This document shows, one piece after another, positions 11,041-24,179 of a stretch of DNA of 64,000 nt (position 1 is its first letter; each line of letters opens with the position of its first letter). The translations under genes were made by a program, and so were the position numbers. Source of the stretch: Manis javanica. Lineage: Eukaryota > Chordata > Mammalia > Pholidota > Manidae. The notes under the pieces were generated by a model, which saw nothing but the letters and a program-made list of their open reading frames with translations, ran no database searches and was not told where the DNA came from. The stretch lies in NCBI RefSeq assembly GCF_040802235.1, contig NC_133166.1, positions 620,001 through 684,000 on the forward strand. Direction: 5' to 3'.

Positions 11041-11819
11041 GTGCATGAACAGGCCTAAGAATCACTCTCTTCATGGGGCCATGCAGGGCTAGGTAAGGGA
11101 ACCTGGCATGCACTCAGGGAAGGGGCAGAAGGAGAAGCTGCCAGCTGGACTCTGCTATGGTGGCCTGAGCTCTCAATCCTGAACGCATATCCTGTTCTGG
11201 ATATAGGATCTGCCTGGGTCACCATTTGAAGTAGCCAAATTTGTTTGTTTTCTATTCTTTTATCTTCTGTGGTCACTCCTGCTTCATTAGTGCCAGAATA
11301 TAGTTTTTTCATATAACTCTAGGCTCCTGATTTTATTTTTTAACCTAAGACTTCTCTACCCTTCAAAATCCAAAATGAAATCTTTCCTTTCTTTCTTAGA
11401 CATGCTTTCATTTAGTCAATAACATCAGCCAGGTCTTAGGAGTTTAGCAGTTTGATTGAGCTGATTTATACTAAGTTGTGAGTGAAAACCTATTACAGAT
11501 GAAGTGGAATTATTTTTTCAGCTCATTAAAAAAAACTCGTTAATATACAGAATTATTTAATTCTGGAATTGCATCCTTTAAAATCATATCAAATACAAAC
11601 ATTACATTCTGTGGAGATTTACTTTTTTATGGAGAGATAGAGTGTGCATTGGTTAATCACCAATTCTGTAATTTCTTGTTTGATGCAATAATTGCAATGT
11701 CGAGTGACAGGGATGCAGGGCATGGCCAAAAGAGGCCATTACTATGTCTGTGCTGCTCCTGAAGTATATCCTTTTAGATCAGGAATTCTGAATTGGTAAT
11801 TAGGTTATAAACTGCTTAT

Positions 11820-11965
11820 AATAGTGCCTGGCTCGTGTTCTCTCTCTCATCTGGAATTTCCCACCACTTTGTTGCCTGGTTCACTCCTACTCGCCCTTCA
11901 GTGCTCACCTTTGTTGTTACTTCTTCCAGGAATCCTCCTGACATCAATTCTTACCCCTGAGATAG
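11820..11965 (+). repeat. L2 LINE 3'-region fragment
   Basis: The phrase order GTGCCTGGCT, TTCACTCCTACTCGCCCTTCAGTGCTCACC, CTTCTTCCAGGAATCC resembles the 3' coding part of L2. The interval 11040-11820 is AT-rich with no recognised element; 11965-12690 is also unassigned. Confidence 0.55.
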
Positions 11966-12699
11966 CAGTGGTGCAAACACAAAGGGCTGAACAAACCAGA
12001 TTCACAGGAGTAACAACTTACCCAGGACCACGCTTCCTGAATGATTAGCAAGAGCTATGAGAAAGGAGTCACAGCAAAAGTCCCATCTGTAACAGAGGCC
12101 CTGAGTCCATCAGACTCAATTCTCAATTCTCTGTATTCCATTTTCCCCACTGCAATGATGAAAGCTAACTGTGTGAGTGGTTGATGTTAGCCCAGGAAAG
12201 CAATTTATTTGGAATTTCACCTTTTATACCTTGTTAGCCACAAGCTAGAAGACTAACTTCCATGATTCAGTGTGGCTATGCCTCAGAAATCTATAGATAG
12301 CAGATATATTCCAATAAAACATCCATACGAACTAGGTATATTCTACTGACAGTTTTGTTAAAGTCTCTCATTTATTTATCTTTCAGATTGTAGATACAAT
12401 CGATCCACTTTCATACAGAGTTCTCATTCCCAGAAGTAACAAGTACCCTTGGTTTTCCAGTTACATGCTTCCTGGTAACCCCATCCTTCCAAGCAACACT
12501 TTCATACATTTTGAAAGACTGTATTACCACCACCCCAAGCCCCTGCCAGATTGTTAGTTCTGGCAGCCATGACACATCTTGGCTACATAGCAAAGTAGAA
12601 AGCTCTGATTCAAGACCATGTCAAAGGAATGACAGAAACACATAACAAGAGGGAGAAATGGCTTATATCTAGATATAAGCCACATGATAATAGCTTATA

Positions 12700-12935
12700 T
12701 CTAGATAGCACTTAATAGGCTACAGGCAGCATACTACATGCCTCACGTATTTTAACTCATTTAGGGCTCACAACTGCCCTGAGAGGTAGGCAAGTTTATC
12801 ACAGAAGAGAAAACCACACTAAAAGAACATTACATCCCTTGTCTAGGCCAAGCAACTGGTTAAGTGGCCAATCCAGGAATTGAATTCAGCTGGTATGGCT
12901 CCCAAGCTCGTACTTTTAGCCTCTGGGATATAACT
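12700..12935 (+). repeat. MIR SINE
   Basis: A nearly complete MIR: GATAGCACTTAATAGGC start, ATTTTAACTCATTTAGGGCTC, CAACTGCCCTGAGAGGTAGG, then TCCAGGAATTGAATTCAG near the tail. Just upstream, 12663-12714 holds a small local duplication of GCTTATATCTAGATA. Confidence 0.75.
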
Positions 12936-13004
12936 TACATCAGATCGCTAAGCCTTAATTAACATTGACAACTCAGCCAAAGTTTAGGTTCCTGGCCATT
13001 GTCT

Positions 13005-13140
13005 CAGTTTCCTGATCTGTAATTAGAAAGAATGATAGTTTTCTTTATTTCACAGAATTCTCTCAGAATTAAAGGAAGTAACCTAAATGAAGGCTATCAC
13101 TATATAGCTCAGAAGATTAAAAGTGCTTATTTAACACTCT
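13005..13140 (+). repeat. MIR SINE fragment
   Basis: TCTCAGTTTCCTGATCTGTA followed by an ATAGTTTTCTTTATTTCACAG block fits the MIR 5' core. From 13140 to 13960 I recognise nothing except short AT-rich tracts. Confidence 0.6.
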
Positions 13141-13959
13141 TCCTGTTTGGGTCTGGAATAATCACCTTAGAGCAATATCACGACTCTGAATAACAGGTTC
13201 CCTTGTTCACTATGAGCCCTCACTGGATTTGGTAACTGGATCTTCCCTGTTTCACAGAAAACTTCCTCCCAGGAAGTCAGCCAGCTTAGCTTACAGTCTT
13301 TGAGCCAGTTGACTTCGACTCATCCTACAGATAGAATTTTCTCTGGAGACTACTGAACAAGTCCCAGGCACTCGCCACTATCCCCGACTGCCCACTAGAC
13401 TTTAGCTGACTGAATGGCTTCACCTAGGGGAGTTTCAGCACCAAATGTAATGTTGAACCCAAAGATACAGTCTTCCTAGGCATTTCTGCTTTCCTGAGAC
13501 CCTTCTAGTGTCTATAATTCTATGTAAAACTAAAACTAGAAGTTTGTTCAAACTTTATTCCTTTAGGAAACTCATGGTAAGTGAAGTATGGAAATCATTT
13601 TGCTTTGCCTTTCACCTCTGAACCCCAGCTAATAATTATTTAAAGAATATGACCAGACACCAAAACACAAACTGCAGCTGAAAAATGTCCCCAACTGCTT
13701 AGTTAAGACTATTTAAGTTTCAAGTTACAATAATCAATTTGAGCTACTCTGAGCAAAACCAAAATACTTTATTTATATAAGGATAAATAAAAGTATAAAA
13801 AGATATGTATTCCCACGCACAGGAATGTAGATCAACCCCAGGAAAAAGGATAAACTTGGAAACAGGAAGCTGCCAGGGCTTCAGAGATCACTCTTTCACC
13901 GTGCTTTGTTTTCTCTGAATAGACAGTATTTTTAAAAACCCATATATATAGTGCTAAAT

Positions 13960-14500
13960 ATATATAACATACTATTTTTCATCTTAACCATTTGTAAGTG
14001 TATAATGCAGAGGCATCACAGTCACCATGTTGTATAATCACCACTATCCATGCCAAAAACTTGTCATGATCCTCACATGAACTCTGTACCTGTTAAACAT
14101 TAACACCCAATACTCCTTCCCCCAGGTCCTGGTGAACTATTCTACTTTCAGTCTCTATGAATTTGCCTATTCTAGGTAACTGATATAAATGAAATCGTAC
14201 AATATTTTCCCTTTTGTGTTTGGCTGGTTTTAGTTGACATAATATTCTCAGAGTCAATCCATGTTGTAGCATTTGTCAAAATTTCACTCCTTTCTGTGGC
14301 TGTATGATACTCTATTATATGTATGTACTACATTTTGTTTATCCATTCATGCATGGATGGACATTTAGATTGTTTTCCCTTTTTGGCTATTGCAAATCAT
14401 GCTGTTATGAATATGAATGTAAAATATCTGTTGGAATTCCTGCTTTCAATTCTTTGAGGGCATGTAACTAGGAGTAGAATTGCTGGGTCTTATGGTAGTT
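13960..14500 (-). mobile_element. Old L1 3'-end fragment, antisense
   Basis: Reverse-strand L1 3' sequence: a TTATCCATTCATGCATGGATGGACATTTAG block, CCAATACTCCTTCCCCCAGG, and AGGAGTAGAATTGCTGGGTC at the inner end. It is more diverged than the L1 that follows at 14508, so it is an older insertion. Confidence 0.75.
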
Positions 14501-14507
14501 CTGTTTA

Positions 14508-16560
14508 ACCTTCCCCTCAGTTTTACTGAGATGTTGTTGACTTCAGTGCTGTTTAAATTTAACGTGTACAGATTAGTGGTTTGACTTCGCATATGTTGTG
14601 AACTGATTACCACAATAAGTTTAGCTAGCATCCATCATCTCATACAGACAACAGAAAGAAAAAGAGACAGAAAATAAAAAAATGTTTCTTGTTTTGAGAA
14701 ATGTTAGTATTTACTCTTTTAACAACTTTTGAATGCATCTGACAGCAGTGTTACCTTGGTCATCATGCTGTCCATCACATCCCCAGGACTTACTTATAAC
14801 TGGAAGTTTGTACCATGTGACTCCCTTCATCCAGTTCCACCTCCCCATGCACCACACCACTTACAACAACGAATCTGATCTCTCTTCGTATGAGTTTGGT
14901 TTTTTGGGTTTTGTTTTATTTTGGTTTTTTGTTTGCTTTTTAGCTAAGGCCCTCAAAGTCCATCTGTGTTGTTACAAATGGCAGGATTTCCTTCTTTTTA
15001 TGGCTGAGTAATATTCCTGTGCAAGTGTGTGTGTAACACACTTTCTTCATCCATCATTGGTTAACAGACACATTGTTTCCCTATCTTGGCTATAGTAATA
15101 ATGTTGCTATGAACAAGGGGGTGCAACTGTCTCTTCAACATAGTGTTTTCATTTCCTTCAGATATATTCCCAGAAGTGGGGTTGGTGGGTTGCCTGGTAG
15201 TTCCATTTTTAATTTTTTAAGGAACCTACATACTGTTTTCCATAGAGGATGTTGCAATTTACAATCCCACCAGCAGTGCCAAAAAGGTTCCCTTTTTCTT
15301 CACATACTCACCAGCATTTGCTATCTTTTCTCTTTTTGATGATAGCCATTCCAACAGGATTGAGGTGATACCTCACTGTGGTTTTAATTTACATTTTGCT
15401 GATGATTAATGATGTTGAGCATCTTTTCACATACCTGTTGGCCACTTATATATCTTCTCTGGAAAAATATCTATTCAGGTCCTTTGTCCACCTTTTATTG
15501 TATTGTTTGGGATTTTTTTTTTTTTGCTGTTGAGTTGTATGAGTTATTTACATATTTTGGATATTAACTCCTAATCACAGATATGCTTTGCAAGTATTTC
15601 ATTCCATTCCATAGGTTGTTTTTTCTTTTTGTTGATTGTTTCTTTTTGCTATGCAGATGCTTTTTACTTTGGTGTAGCTCCACCTGCTTTTTATTTTGTT
15701 GCTTGTGCTTTAGGTAAGATATCAAAAAATTCATTGCCAAGACCCCTATCTAGGAGCTTTTATTCTGTTTTCTTCTGGGAGTTTTATGGTTTGAGGTCTT
15801 GCACTTAAGCCTCATCCATTTCCAGTTAATTTTTATGAGTGGTGTAAGATAGGGGTCTAGTTTCATTCTTTCAAATGTGAATATCCAGCTTTGCCAACAC
15901 CACTGAAGAGACTGTCTTTTCTCCATTGAGTATTCTAGGCTCCTTTGTCAAATGTTAGTTGACTGTATGCATATGCATAGCTTTATTTCTGGGCTCTTGA
16001 TTCTGTTCCATTGTTCTGTGTTTTCTTGCCAGTACCATACTTTTTTGATTACTAAGTCTATAATATACCTTGACACCAGCAAGTGCGATACCTTACACTT
16101 TGTTCTTCTTTTTCAGAATTGCTTTGGCTACTAGGGATCTTTGTTGTTCTAAATAAATTTTAGTTTTGTTTTTTCTACTTCTGTAGAACATACTATTGAA
16201 ATTTTGATAAGGATTGCATTGAATCTATAGATAGATTTGGTATGTGGACATTAAAAAATATTAATATTTCAATCCATGAACACAGGATATTTTTCCATTT
16301 ATTATTCCATTATAGATACCCATCTGTCTCCTTTGATTTCATCAATGTCTTATAGTTTCAGTGTAGAGATCTTTCACCTCTGGTTAAATTTATACCTAAG
16401 TATTTTATTGTTTTTGATGCTATTGTACATGAGATTGTTAGCTTTATTTCTTTTTCAGATAATTCACTGTTAGTGTATAGAAACATTACTGATTTTTTTA
16501 TGTTAATCTTGTATCCCACAACTTTACTGAATTCACTGATTAGATCTAAACAGTTTTTTT
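14508..16560 (-). mobile_element. L1 fragment, 3' end plus C-terminal ORF2, antisense
   Basis: The left end is the L1 3' untranslated region (TTTTACTGAGATGTTGTTGA). Rightwards, the minus strand reads back through ORF2: the C-terminal block (CATCCATCATTGG), CCACCAGCAGTGCCAAAAAGG, and GAGACTGTCTTTTCTCC. It stops before the reverse-transcriptase core. Frameshifts and stops are common. The age class is probably L1MA/L1MB-like, by inference. Confidence 0.8.
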
Positions 16561-18390
16561 GGTGGAGCCATTACAATTTTCAAATGATTTCCATCTGAGT
16601 TAGTTACAGTGGGAATCCAGACAAAATGCCTGAGGATTAGTGTGAGTCCCTCATAGACTGGAGTATTTGAAAGAGTAAGAGTTTGTCACATAAGAAAATG
16701 AGGTAAAGCTGTCCTAAGAATTTTGACTCAAAATCATAAAACCAGCTCAGTGAGAGGAACCTGCGAGTGTAGGCTCAAGGGGCTGGACAAGTTACTGATG
16801 TTTATTGGTAGCTTCTTTTATTACACAAAGGACATGAAGTTACCATTCTATTAGGAAAAGGGCAATGCCTTACATGCTCTCAGCTTCACAGAAAGTTTAT
16901 TCTTTGGCTCTATGCTTTTTTGCATATCCAGAGCCCAAACTCTGAGAACTAGGTAGAACCTTACAGCTCAACAACTTTATCTCAACACCAATTTATCAAT
17001 GTAAAATAAAAGTATACAAGATAATTGAATCCCAGAGGTAAGAATTAAAGTGTCCAAATTTATATAATGACTCAGTGTTATATTTTTATAAATGTGTTTG
17101 ATTTCTATTTTAACACCAGGCTTTGTTATAGAGTGAGTGGCATTATCTTTTATCTCTTTAGATATTTGAAGACACTTAATGAAAACTCCACATATGGTGG
17201 GTGCTCAGTGATGTTTCGAAAGGTGGGCCACAAGTGTGACTTCTGGAAAAGGATTAGTGTACAAAGGACTCCAGAGTGGTTATTTCACAAACTCTGATAT
17301 TTTTCATTTTTAAAATAAGACTTAACAAATGACATTAAATTAGGATTTGGCATGGGGTCATGCCAATTTCTGTTCTAGACATGGACACTTTTGAAACTAC
17401 AGAAACAATGTCTGAAATCCTTTCTCATCATTTGAGTGTAATTAAATTGTTGGGTTAATCATGGTGCATCATTGCATAGTAATATGAGACCTAGAAGGAA
17501 TGCATTCTCATAGTTAAATGACTGAACAAAAAAAATTTGTTATGTTCAATCAGCAGTAAGTGTTTTAATGGATACAGTGCCATTATATTTCAAAATGATC
17601 CCAATGTAGTATCTGAAGACACTTTTATGAATTAGCTGAGGCTGACTGACATTATTTTGCAGTAGAGTGGTGAATCCATGGCTATTGGACCAAAGGAGAA
17701 GTTACCATGCCCTAATCTCTTCTGTAAATTCAAAAGAAGACTTATAGTAATGTGGAAGATCTATCATAACTGGTCACTGAAAGATGTTTTCAGCTCCTTG
17801 AAGGTCTTTCAGTTTCTCTGTTCCATAGAAGTGGTTCAAAAATTTTTAAGTTAGTCAAAAACATCTACATCAACCTATATTGAACAGGAAGGAGGCCATT
17901 ATAAGTGAAAAGTTTGTAAGCACTGATGGAATTGCTGAGCTAATCCTCCTGCTGCTAGCAATTATAAACTCTGGACAGAATATAAAAAACAACTGTTTGA
18001 AGAATAAGCAAACAAAGCAAGCCAGAAATAGAGCACATTTGATCCATAAGGAAAATAAACACATTGGATGAAATACAAGTTTACTTGATGTTCCTTTGAA
18101 GGCGCTTCCAAACCCTGAACAAGGAAGATAGATTTCAAGCAGACATCACAGTTTTACTGGTCAGAGGAGCCAGAGGGCTGAGTTGGTGTCTACAGCAACA
18201 GCTGGATACTGAATGAGAATGTCCTGGGAAGGAGGGTGTCATTTAGGGAGAAGTGTCAAAATCTGTATTCAAGCTCCCTCCAAATCGTTGGCTGACTCTT
18301 GAAAGATGCATATGTGAGAATCACATTCAAGGACCCAAGAAGATACCAAGAGATAGGAAACAGAAGGAACTGTGCAGAGGTATAAACGGC
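16560..18390. other. Unrecognised intergenic DNA
   Basis: AT-rich sequence without coding potential, clear repeats or CpG clusters. The open frames here are short and have no domain-like composition. Confidence 0.4.
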
Positions 18391-18394
18391 CTCC

Positions 18395-18840
18395 CATTGC
18401 TGGAATTCAGTTCACTTGGATGGTTGTAACAAAGTACCAGAGACTGAGTGGCTTATAAACTATATAAATTTCTTTATCACAGTTCTGGATAAAGCCCAGG
18501 TCTATTGTCTATCTATGTCCTAGAAATAAAGGCAGAATCAAAGAAATAAAGGCAGAAATCCAAGAGAAGGATGCCAGCTGGTTGAGATCTGCTGAGGAAC
18601 CCTCTTCCAGGTTGCAGACTGTTGACTTCTCATTGTATCTTCACATGATGGAGAGAAGAGGTAGAAACTCTTGAGTGACACATAAGGGCACTAACCCCAT
18701 TCATGAGGGCCCCATCCTCATGACCTCTTCTCATCCTAATTACTTCCTGAAGACACCACTTCTTAATACCATCGCATGGGAGGTAGGAGTAGAGTTTCAA
18801 CATATGAATTTGGGGGGATACAAGCATTTTACCCATAAAG
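18395..18840 (-). mobile_element. MLT1 LTR with internal foreign insertion, antisense
   Basis: The reverse of the MLT1 pattern is readable: GTAACAAAGTACCAGAGACTG, CACATGATGGAG, AAGGGCACTAACCCCATTCATGAGGG, CCCCATCCTCATGACC, and TTTCAACATATGAATTTGGGG. Between the CACAGTTCTGGA block and AAATCCAAGAG it carries about 60 bp that does not belong to MLT1 and is copied from 18935-18984. Confidence 0.8.
18493..18542 (+). repeat. 50-bp exact repeat, inserted copy
   Basis: These 50 bases are identical to 18935-18984. Here they interrupt an MLT1 LTR, so this copy is the inserted one. It is followed by a short tandem echo (GAAATAAAGGCAG twice). Confidence 0.85.
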
Positions 18841-18934
18841 AGTCCAAAATCTTGCCAAATCATATGGGGTTGGTAAACATTTTAGGCTTTCTTTTGAAAT
18901 CACTGAAGGGCCATGTATGAAGTGTGAGAAACAC

Positions 18935-18984
18935 AGCCCAGGTCTATTGTCTATCTATGTCCTAGAAATAAAGGCAGAATCAAA
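18935..18984 (+). repeat. 50-bp exact repeat, probable source copy
   Basis: Identical over 50 bases to 18493-18542, about 440 bp away in the same orientation. It lies outside the MLT1 LTR and is the likely template. Confidence 0.8.
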
Positions 18985-19164
18985 ATAGACTAATGAAGTC
19001 TATGAATGCCTCCACAGAATTGAGAAGATCTGTCAGACGTGTAATTGACTTCTAGAATAATCCTCAATATTCGTCAAAGAAAGAAAGCAGGTTTTTGAGT
19101 ACCTACAATGTGTCAGCCAAAACATCAGTATCCAATAAAGAAAAATTACTAATTGGAATCATCT

Positions 19165-19470
19165 CTAGTTTTGGCCAAATTAGTTTTGGAAATCTTTTGG
19201 CAATTCTTTATAAAGTTAACCCTACACTTATCATACAACCCAGAAATCCATTCCCGGATATTTATTCAAGAGAACAGCACATGTCCATCCAAATATAGTA
19301 AATTAATGTTTATAGCAGCTTTATTTATTTATAATAGTAAAAAAACCCAGAATAATCTAAGTGTCCATCAACTTTTAAATAAGTTGTATGTGTAAAAAGT
19401 GTTGTTGTGTATCTATACATTGGGAAATATACTAAGCAATGAAAAGGAAAAATTACTGCTGCATAAATAG
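19165..19470 (+). mobile_element. Old L1 ORF2 C-terminal fragment
   Basis: A sense L1 remnant: CAACCCAGAAATCCATTCC, TTTATAGCAGCTTTATTTAT, and AAGTGTCCATCAACTTTTAAA mark the end of ORF2. It is strongly diverged. Confidence 0.7.
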
Positions 19471-19504
19471 GTTGTATGAGCCTAAACTGTTTGGACCACA
19501 TCAA

Positions 19505-19695
19505 AGTTTCTTAACCTACATGCTACTGACACCTTGTTGTGGAGGCAGTCCTGTGCATTGCAGGTGTTCACCAGTGTCTCTGGCTTCTACCCAGTAGACA
19601 GCAGTATAGCCTCTTCAGTTGTGACCAAAATATCTTCAGACATTGTCAAATGTCCCCTGGTGGAACAATTGTCCCCAGTTGAGAATCACAGCTGT
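19505..19695 (-). mobile_element. MER20-like hAT-Charlie MITE
   Basis: The order TTTCTTAACC, CCTTGTTGTGG, GTCCTGTGCATTGCAGG, CTCTGGCTTCTACCCAGTAG, CAAATGTCCCCTGGTGG, AGTTGAGAATCAC is that of MER20 read in reverse. It is a non-autonomous DNA transposon of eutherian age. Confidence 0.75.
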
Positions 19696-19839
19696 AATTC
19701 CATAATTATTAATAACTAGGATATAAGACTCAGGTTTGTGGTTACAGTCATCCATCAACTACTTATCACTTCTCTGTTCATTTATTCATTCATAGTATGT
19801 GCTTACTTCATTCCCATAAATATGTGAGGAATATGTCTT

Positions 19840-20290
19840 ACCTTCTACAGTGATAATGCCGTGTAACAGATAATGACACTTCAGGGGCTTATAGCGAGAA
19901 GTCCTATTGTTCACGTGCCTGTGCTGATGGAGTTGCTGGCTGAGTGGTTCTGTTGATTCCTGCTGGGCCCACCCATACATCTGGCCATGAGTTGGCTGTT
20001 GACTGGTTTTGGCAGGTCTCACCTGCAGTAACTGAGGTTTCCTGACTCTGCTGCACATGTCTCTTATCTTCTAGCCTGTCATGTTCTCAAGGTGACAGCA
20101 GAGGCACCAGAGATAGATCAAGTTCAACTGCACTAGTCAAGCTTCTGTATCTGCTAGCATCCTACTGGCCAAAACAACTGACACAACTGAACCCATATGC
20201 AGGAGGCAGGGCAGGAGGAGAGGGCACTGCAGTTACATGGCCAAGGGCATGGATGCAGAGAGGGGAAAAAACTCAAGCCAACAATGAACT
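19840..20290 (-). repeat. Ancient dispersed repeat, family not named
   Basis: The succession GTGTAACAGATAATGACACTT, GCTGGCTGAGTGGTTCTG, then CTACTGGCCAAAACAACTGA and TTACATGGCCAAGGGCATGG resembles a well-known mammalian interspersed repeat, but I cannot give its name with confidence. It may be an LTR or a DNA transposon. Confidence 0.4.
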
Positions 20291-20867
20291 CTGTCACAGT
20301 ACTATTACAACTTTGTAATATGTTTATGTCGTTTTGACCAGTATTGTACTATTGAAAATTGTAATGTTAAACTAATCCAGAAGAAACATATAACAGAATC
20401 TTCTGAGCACACTTTATTTATATATGTATTTTTGATGTGAAGACATAAGATTAGGTAATTTAAAAATACTTTAAGCATAAAATACATTTAGCATAAACTT
20501 TTATAGAAGAAGTATAACAAAATAAAAATTCAAGAAAAAAATTAGAAAAAGGAAGATCTCTGACTTTTAATGAAATAGTTGCTCTGATATTTTTGAATAA
20601 TGATGACTATAAATTTTACATTACATACAGGGAAAAAGTGATTTAATGACAGTGTTTCTAAGAAATTAGATCCTTATAACAATCAAAATTTGCAATGAAA
20701 AATTTTAGAAGTCAACTTAGAATTATGAAGGGTTACTTAATTTTTCAATGTTCTTTTAGGAGGTCATACATCAAAAATGTTTGAATGAATACTACCAATT
20801 TAGGTATGGAAAGTAATTAGCATAGTGCCTAACACATAATGAGCTATCAAAACATGTTCAGCAATTA

Positions 20868-21193
20868 CAGCTGACCCTTGAATAATGTGGAGGTTAGGGG
20901 TGCTGACCTCTCCATGCAGTTGAAAATCCACTTACAACTTTTGACTCCCCAAAAACTTAAGAGCCTTATGATGACCAGAAGCTTACTCATAACATAAACA
21001 GCCAGTTAACATATATTTCATATGTTATAATGTATTATATACCATATTCTTACAATAAAAGAACTAGAGAAAATAAAATGTTTTTTTCAAATTGTTGCAA
21101 AACTCCAGAAAGATCTTCCAATATATTCACTGAAAAAAAAATGTCATACATGGACCCACATAGGTCAAACCTATGTTGTTCAAGGGTCAGCTG
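20868..21193. mobile_element. Tigger2-like (MER28) MITE with exact inverted ends
   Basis: The left end CAGCTGACCCTTGAA is the exact reverse complement of the right end (TTCAAGGGTCAGCTG). Both ends abut TA (20866-20867 and 21194-21195), the target duplication of Tc1/mariner/pogo elements. The interior AATAACATAAACAGCCAGTTAAC-type block is typical of the Tigger2/MER28 group. No transposase is encoded. The 326-bp element is complete at both ends. Confidence 0.8.
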
Positions 21194-21734
21194 TAATTAC
21201 TTTGCCTTCCTAACATCCAGCACAAAAGTGGGAGTTGAAATAACTAGGAAACACTTGGAATAGGGACACAGAAGACCCTGATAGGATAACCAGAGGACAG
21301 GGAAATATTTCTGAGAAAGGGGCAGGAGAAATGGAGAGGATGACTGCCCAGAAGTTGACTTAGGAAAAGAGAATTGAAAGGGGAAATAAATAAAATTAAA
21401 GTGTTTTGAAGTTTTGCTGGTACCAGTCTCGTATCAGTGCAGTGAATACCTTCCCACTATAAACATGCTTGCTTTGTCTTCAAAACTTAAGACAAGGAGA
21501 GAGGCAAAGAACAAAGAGATGTGAGTCTGAGGCTGATGACGGGTGGTGGCAAGCAGAGCTAGCAGGCTGAACTGGGCTGGAATTTACTTTTAAAAGTTTC
21601 CTAATAGGCTTAATTAAACTCTTGGCCCATAAAGTATTGCAGAGGTACATGGCGTGGGGAACAAAAAAGGGTCCTGAGTGAATGCCCAGGCTATATTTCT
21701 TCTCTTAGGGAGGTTCAGTATAACAGGTTAACAG

Positions 21735-21910
21735 CCAGTTTTGGAATTGGGTAGACCTTATTTAGAATCCTGGTTCTTCTTTAAACCTCAGTTATTACAT
21801 CTTAAAACAGACAATAATGGAACCTTCTTTACAGAGTTATAATGATGACTAAAACAGAGGATGCATAAAGAGTGCTTCTCATGGCACCTGGAACATGGCG
21901 AGCATTCAAA
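21735..21910 (+). repeat. MIR SINE
   Basis: A MIR in sense: a TTTGGAATTGGGTAGACC start, AACCTCAGTTATTACATCTT core, and TGGCACCTGGAACATGGCGA tail. Flanking DNA 21200-21730 and 21910-23040 shows no feature I can support. Confidence 0.7.
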
Positions 21911-23039
21911 AACTGTTCCATGCCACTGCTTATTGTTACTATCTAGCAGGCAGGTGGGGAATTTGGATCAGGTGATAAGAAGAACTCTAGTTTTAAAGTT
22001 AATGCAAGTGGACTATGTGAGAAATCACCTACTTATTGATTGGATAGTATCCAAACCAACTCAGGGATCCCCAAAAAAGCAAGTTGGAACCTCCTCTGAG
22101 GCACCAGCCCCAGTGATGGAGAACAAGATGGGTGAGGATAGGCCTTGGCCACCTCTCTTTCCTGAAATAGCCTGTTCATTAGTCCAAGGAGTTAAAATTG
22201 CCCCAGAGCGTACAGTTGCTTGGGGAGTGGTGGAAATGCAGGAAATCTAGGGATAGGTGGCTTGGGTTGTCGTGTGTATGAGTGGCTAGTTTGAGATGAA
22301 TTGAGGGACTTTAACTGAATTTGGATAAAGGGTGACTGAGTTGAGATATGGGCATGTATATAGGATATAAGGCAGAATGAGCCAGAATCCAAATGTTCTT
22401 CCTCTATGTCACCTCACATAGTTCTCATTTGGGAATTTTTCTTTGCAGAACTAACATGGGCTTCAAAAGGTCTTTGCTAGAGGTCTTCCATGCAGGGCTG
22501 GTCAACAGTAACTGTCAACCTGGTCGGAATTAATGGAGTCTGAGCTGTGTCCGGTGTTGCAGCCGGCCTTTCCCGCTGCTGAGCCCAGAGGGGTACCCCA
22601 CCTCCTGGAGTGCCCTGGGAAGTGAAATGGCCTTACCCACCCTGATATGCATCTCCATGGTTTCTCAGGGTGGGTCAGAGGACATGCGGTGAAATGCTTC
22701 ATTGAGCAGGGCATCCCATTTCACGGACAAGTGGCAAAGGAAAATGTACAAACTCTAAAAATCATGAAACACTCAGGTTTTCAAGCTGCTTCCTGTGACC
22801 AGCACTAGTGGAAACGTACCCCTACTCAGGTTGGCCTCCCTGCTGACCCCAAATCATCCTTGTCTGTTGGAGTCAAAGAATATTACACACCTGTCCTGTG
22901 CTTTTGTCTGATACATTAGTGAAACCTATTATGTGTAGCTTAGAAGCTACTAAGCCAGACCTTTGAATGTTTGACCTGAAACATACCCCAGAAATTATCA
23001 GTCAAATGCCTTCAGGCTTTTTCTCTGGTTCTCTGCACT

Positions 23040-23350
23040 TACTTTTACTCCATCCTTGAACACCAGTGCAGCCTTCACACTTAAGGATTACTTCCAAAAG
23101 GAAGCTTTCTGTGACTCACTTAGAGCAGTTTCCCTTGATGCATGTTCCCTTGGAACCCTGTACTTGACCTGCAGATAACTCATCCCAAATGCAATGAAAC
23201 ACTTACACAATTATCTGTTAAATACTTGCTCCCTCCTAAACACTGGAAAGTAAATTCCATGAAGGCAAAGAATATATTAAAACGTTAGTCCAAAGACTTG
23301 GCCAGGGACGTAACAGTCAATACCTGCTGAACGAGTGAATAATGAAAGAA
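23040..23350 (+). repeat. L2 LINE 3' end
   Basis: The L2 tail pattern is visible: a GGAAGCTTTCTGTGACTCAC block, TTCCATGAAGGCAAAGAATA, then GTCAATACCTGCTGAACGAG and GTGAATAATGAAAG. Confidence 0.7.
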
Positions 23351-24179
23351 TATAAATAATAAATTAATAAATAATGAGTGAATGAATGAAACTTCACAGG
23401 ATAGTTGTGAAGACAAAGTAAGAAAGGATATATGTAAACTTAACATGCACAGTGCCTGGTTATTTTCAACTTTTTTGTACCTACTGTTATGACTTACAAG
23501 ATTCCCCATCTTAGTAAACCCTTTTTTCAAAACACAATTTAAATGATTCCATGGTATATTAACTGGGATGCTTTCAACTTCAAGCAAGAAAAAGCAACAC
23601 TCCTGATTCAAAATGGGCCTAGAAATAGTCAACTTTCAAAAATAATCAATAGTCAAAATCTCCTAGTAATAGGGAAATTTGTTCTGTCACAAACCTTAGA
23701 GTCCAAATGCTGGTGCCTATCGGCAGCCCAGTGATGTCATCACGGTGCCTCGCTCTCTCTTTCTTTGATCACCGCTGGTTTTGTCCTAAGGTTGGTTCTC
23801 CTCATGGTTGTGATTTGGCTGCCATTCCAGGGCCTTTTTAACATGCAATGAGAGAGACACAGAGAAATTCCGATCAGCCTTACACTTCCCAGGGAGAATG
23901 TGACACTCTGATAGCTTTTACCAGTGGTCCTCCAGTAATTATGAATATGCATTCATAGCACCACATTTTATCTTGAATTAATGTTATACCACTTCACATA
24001 TAATGTAAGAACAACAATATAATTCCATTTTCCATTTTTTGCTCCCCCCTTGTACTATTGTTAAACAATTTACTTCTACAAAAACTGTAACTCCGAAGTA
24101 TATTGGTACTATATTTGAATGTGAAATAGTTAATTGTTTCTAAGGAATTTAGGCAAAGAAAGAAAAATAGGTTTCAAAC

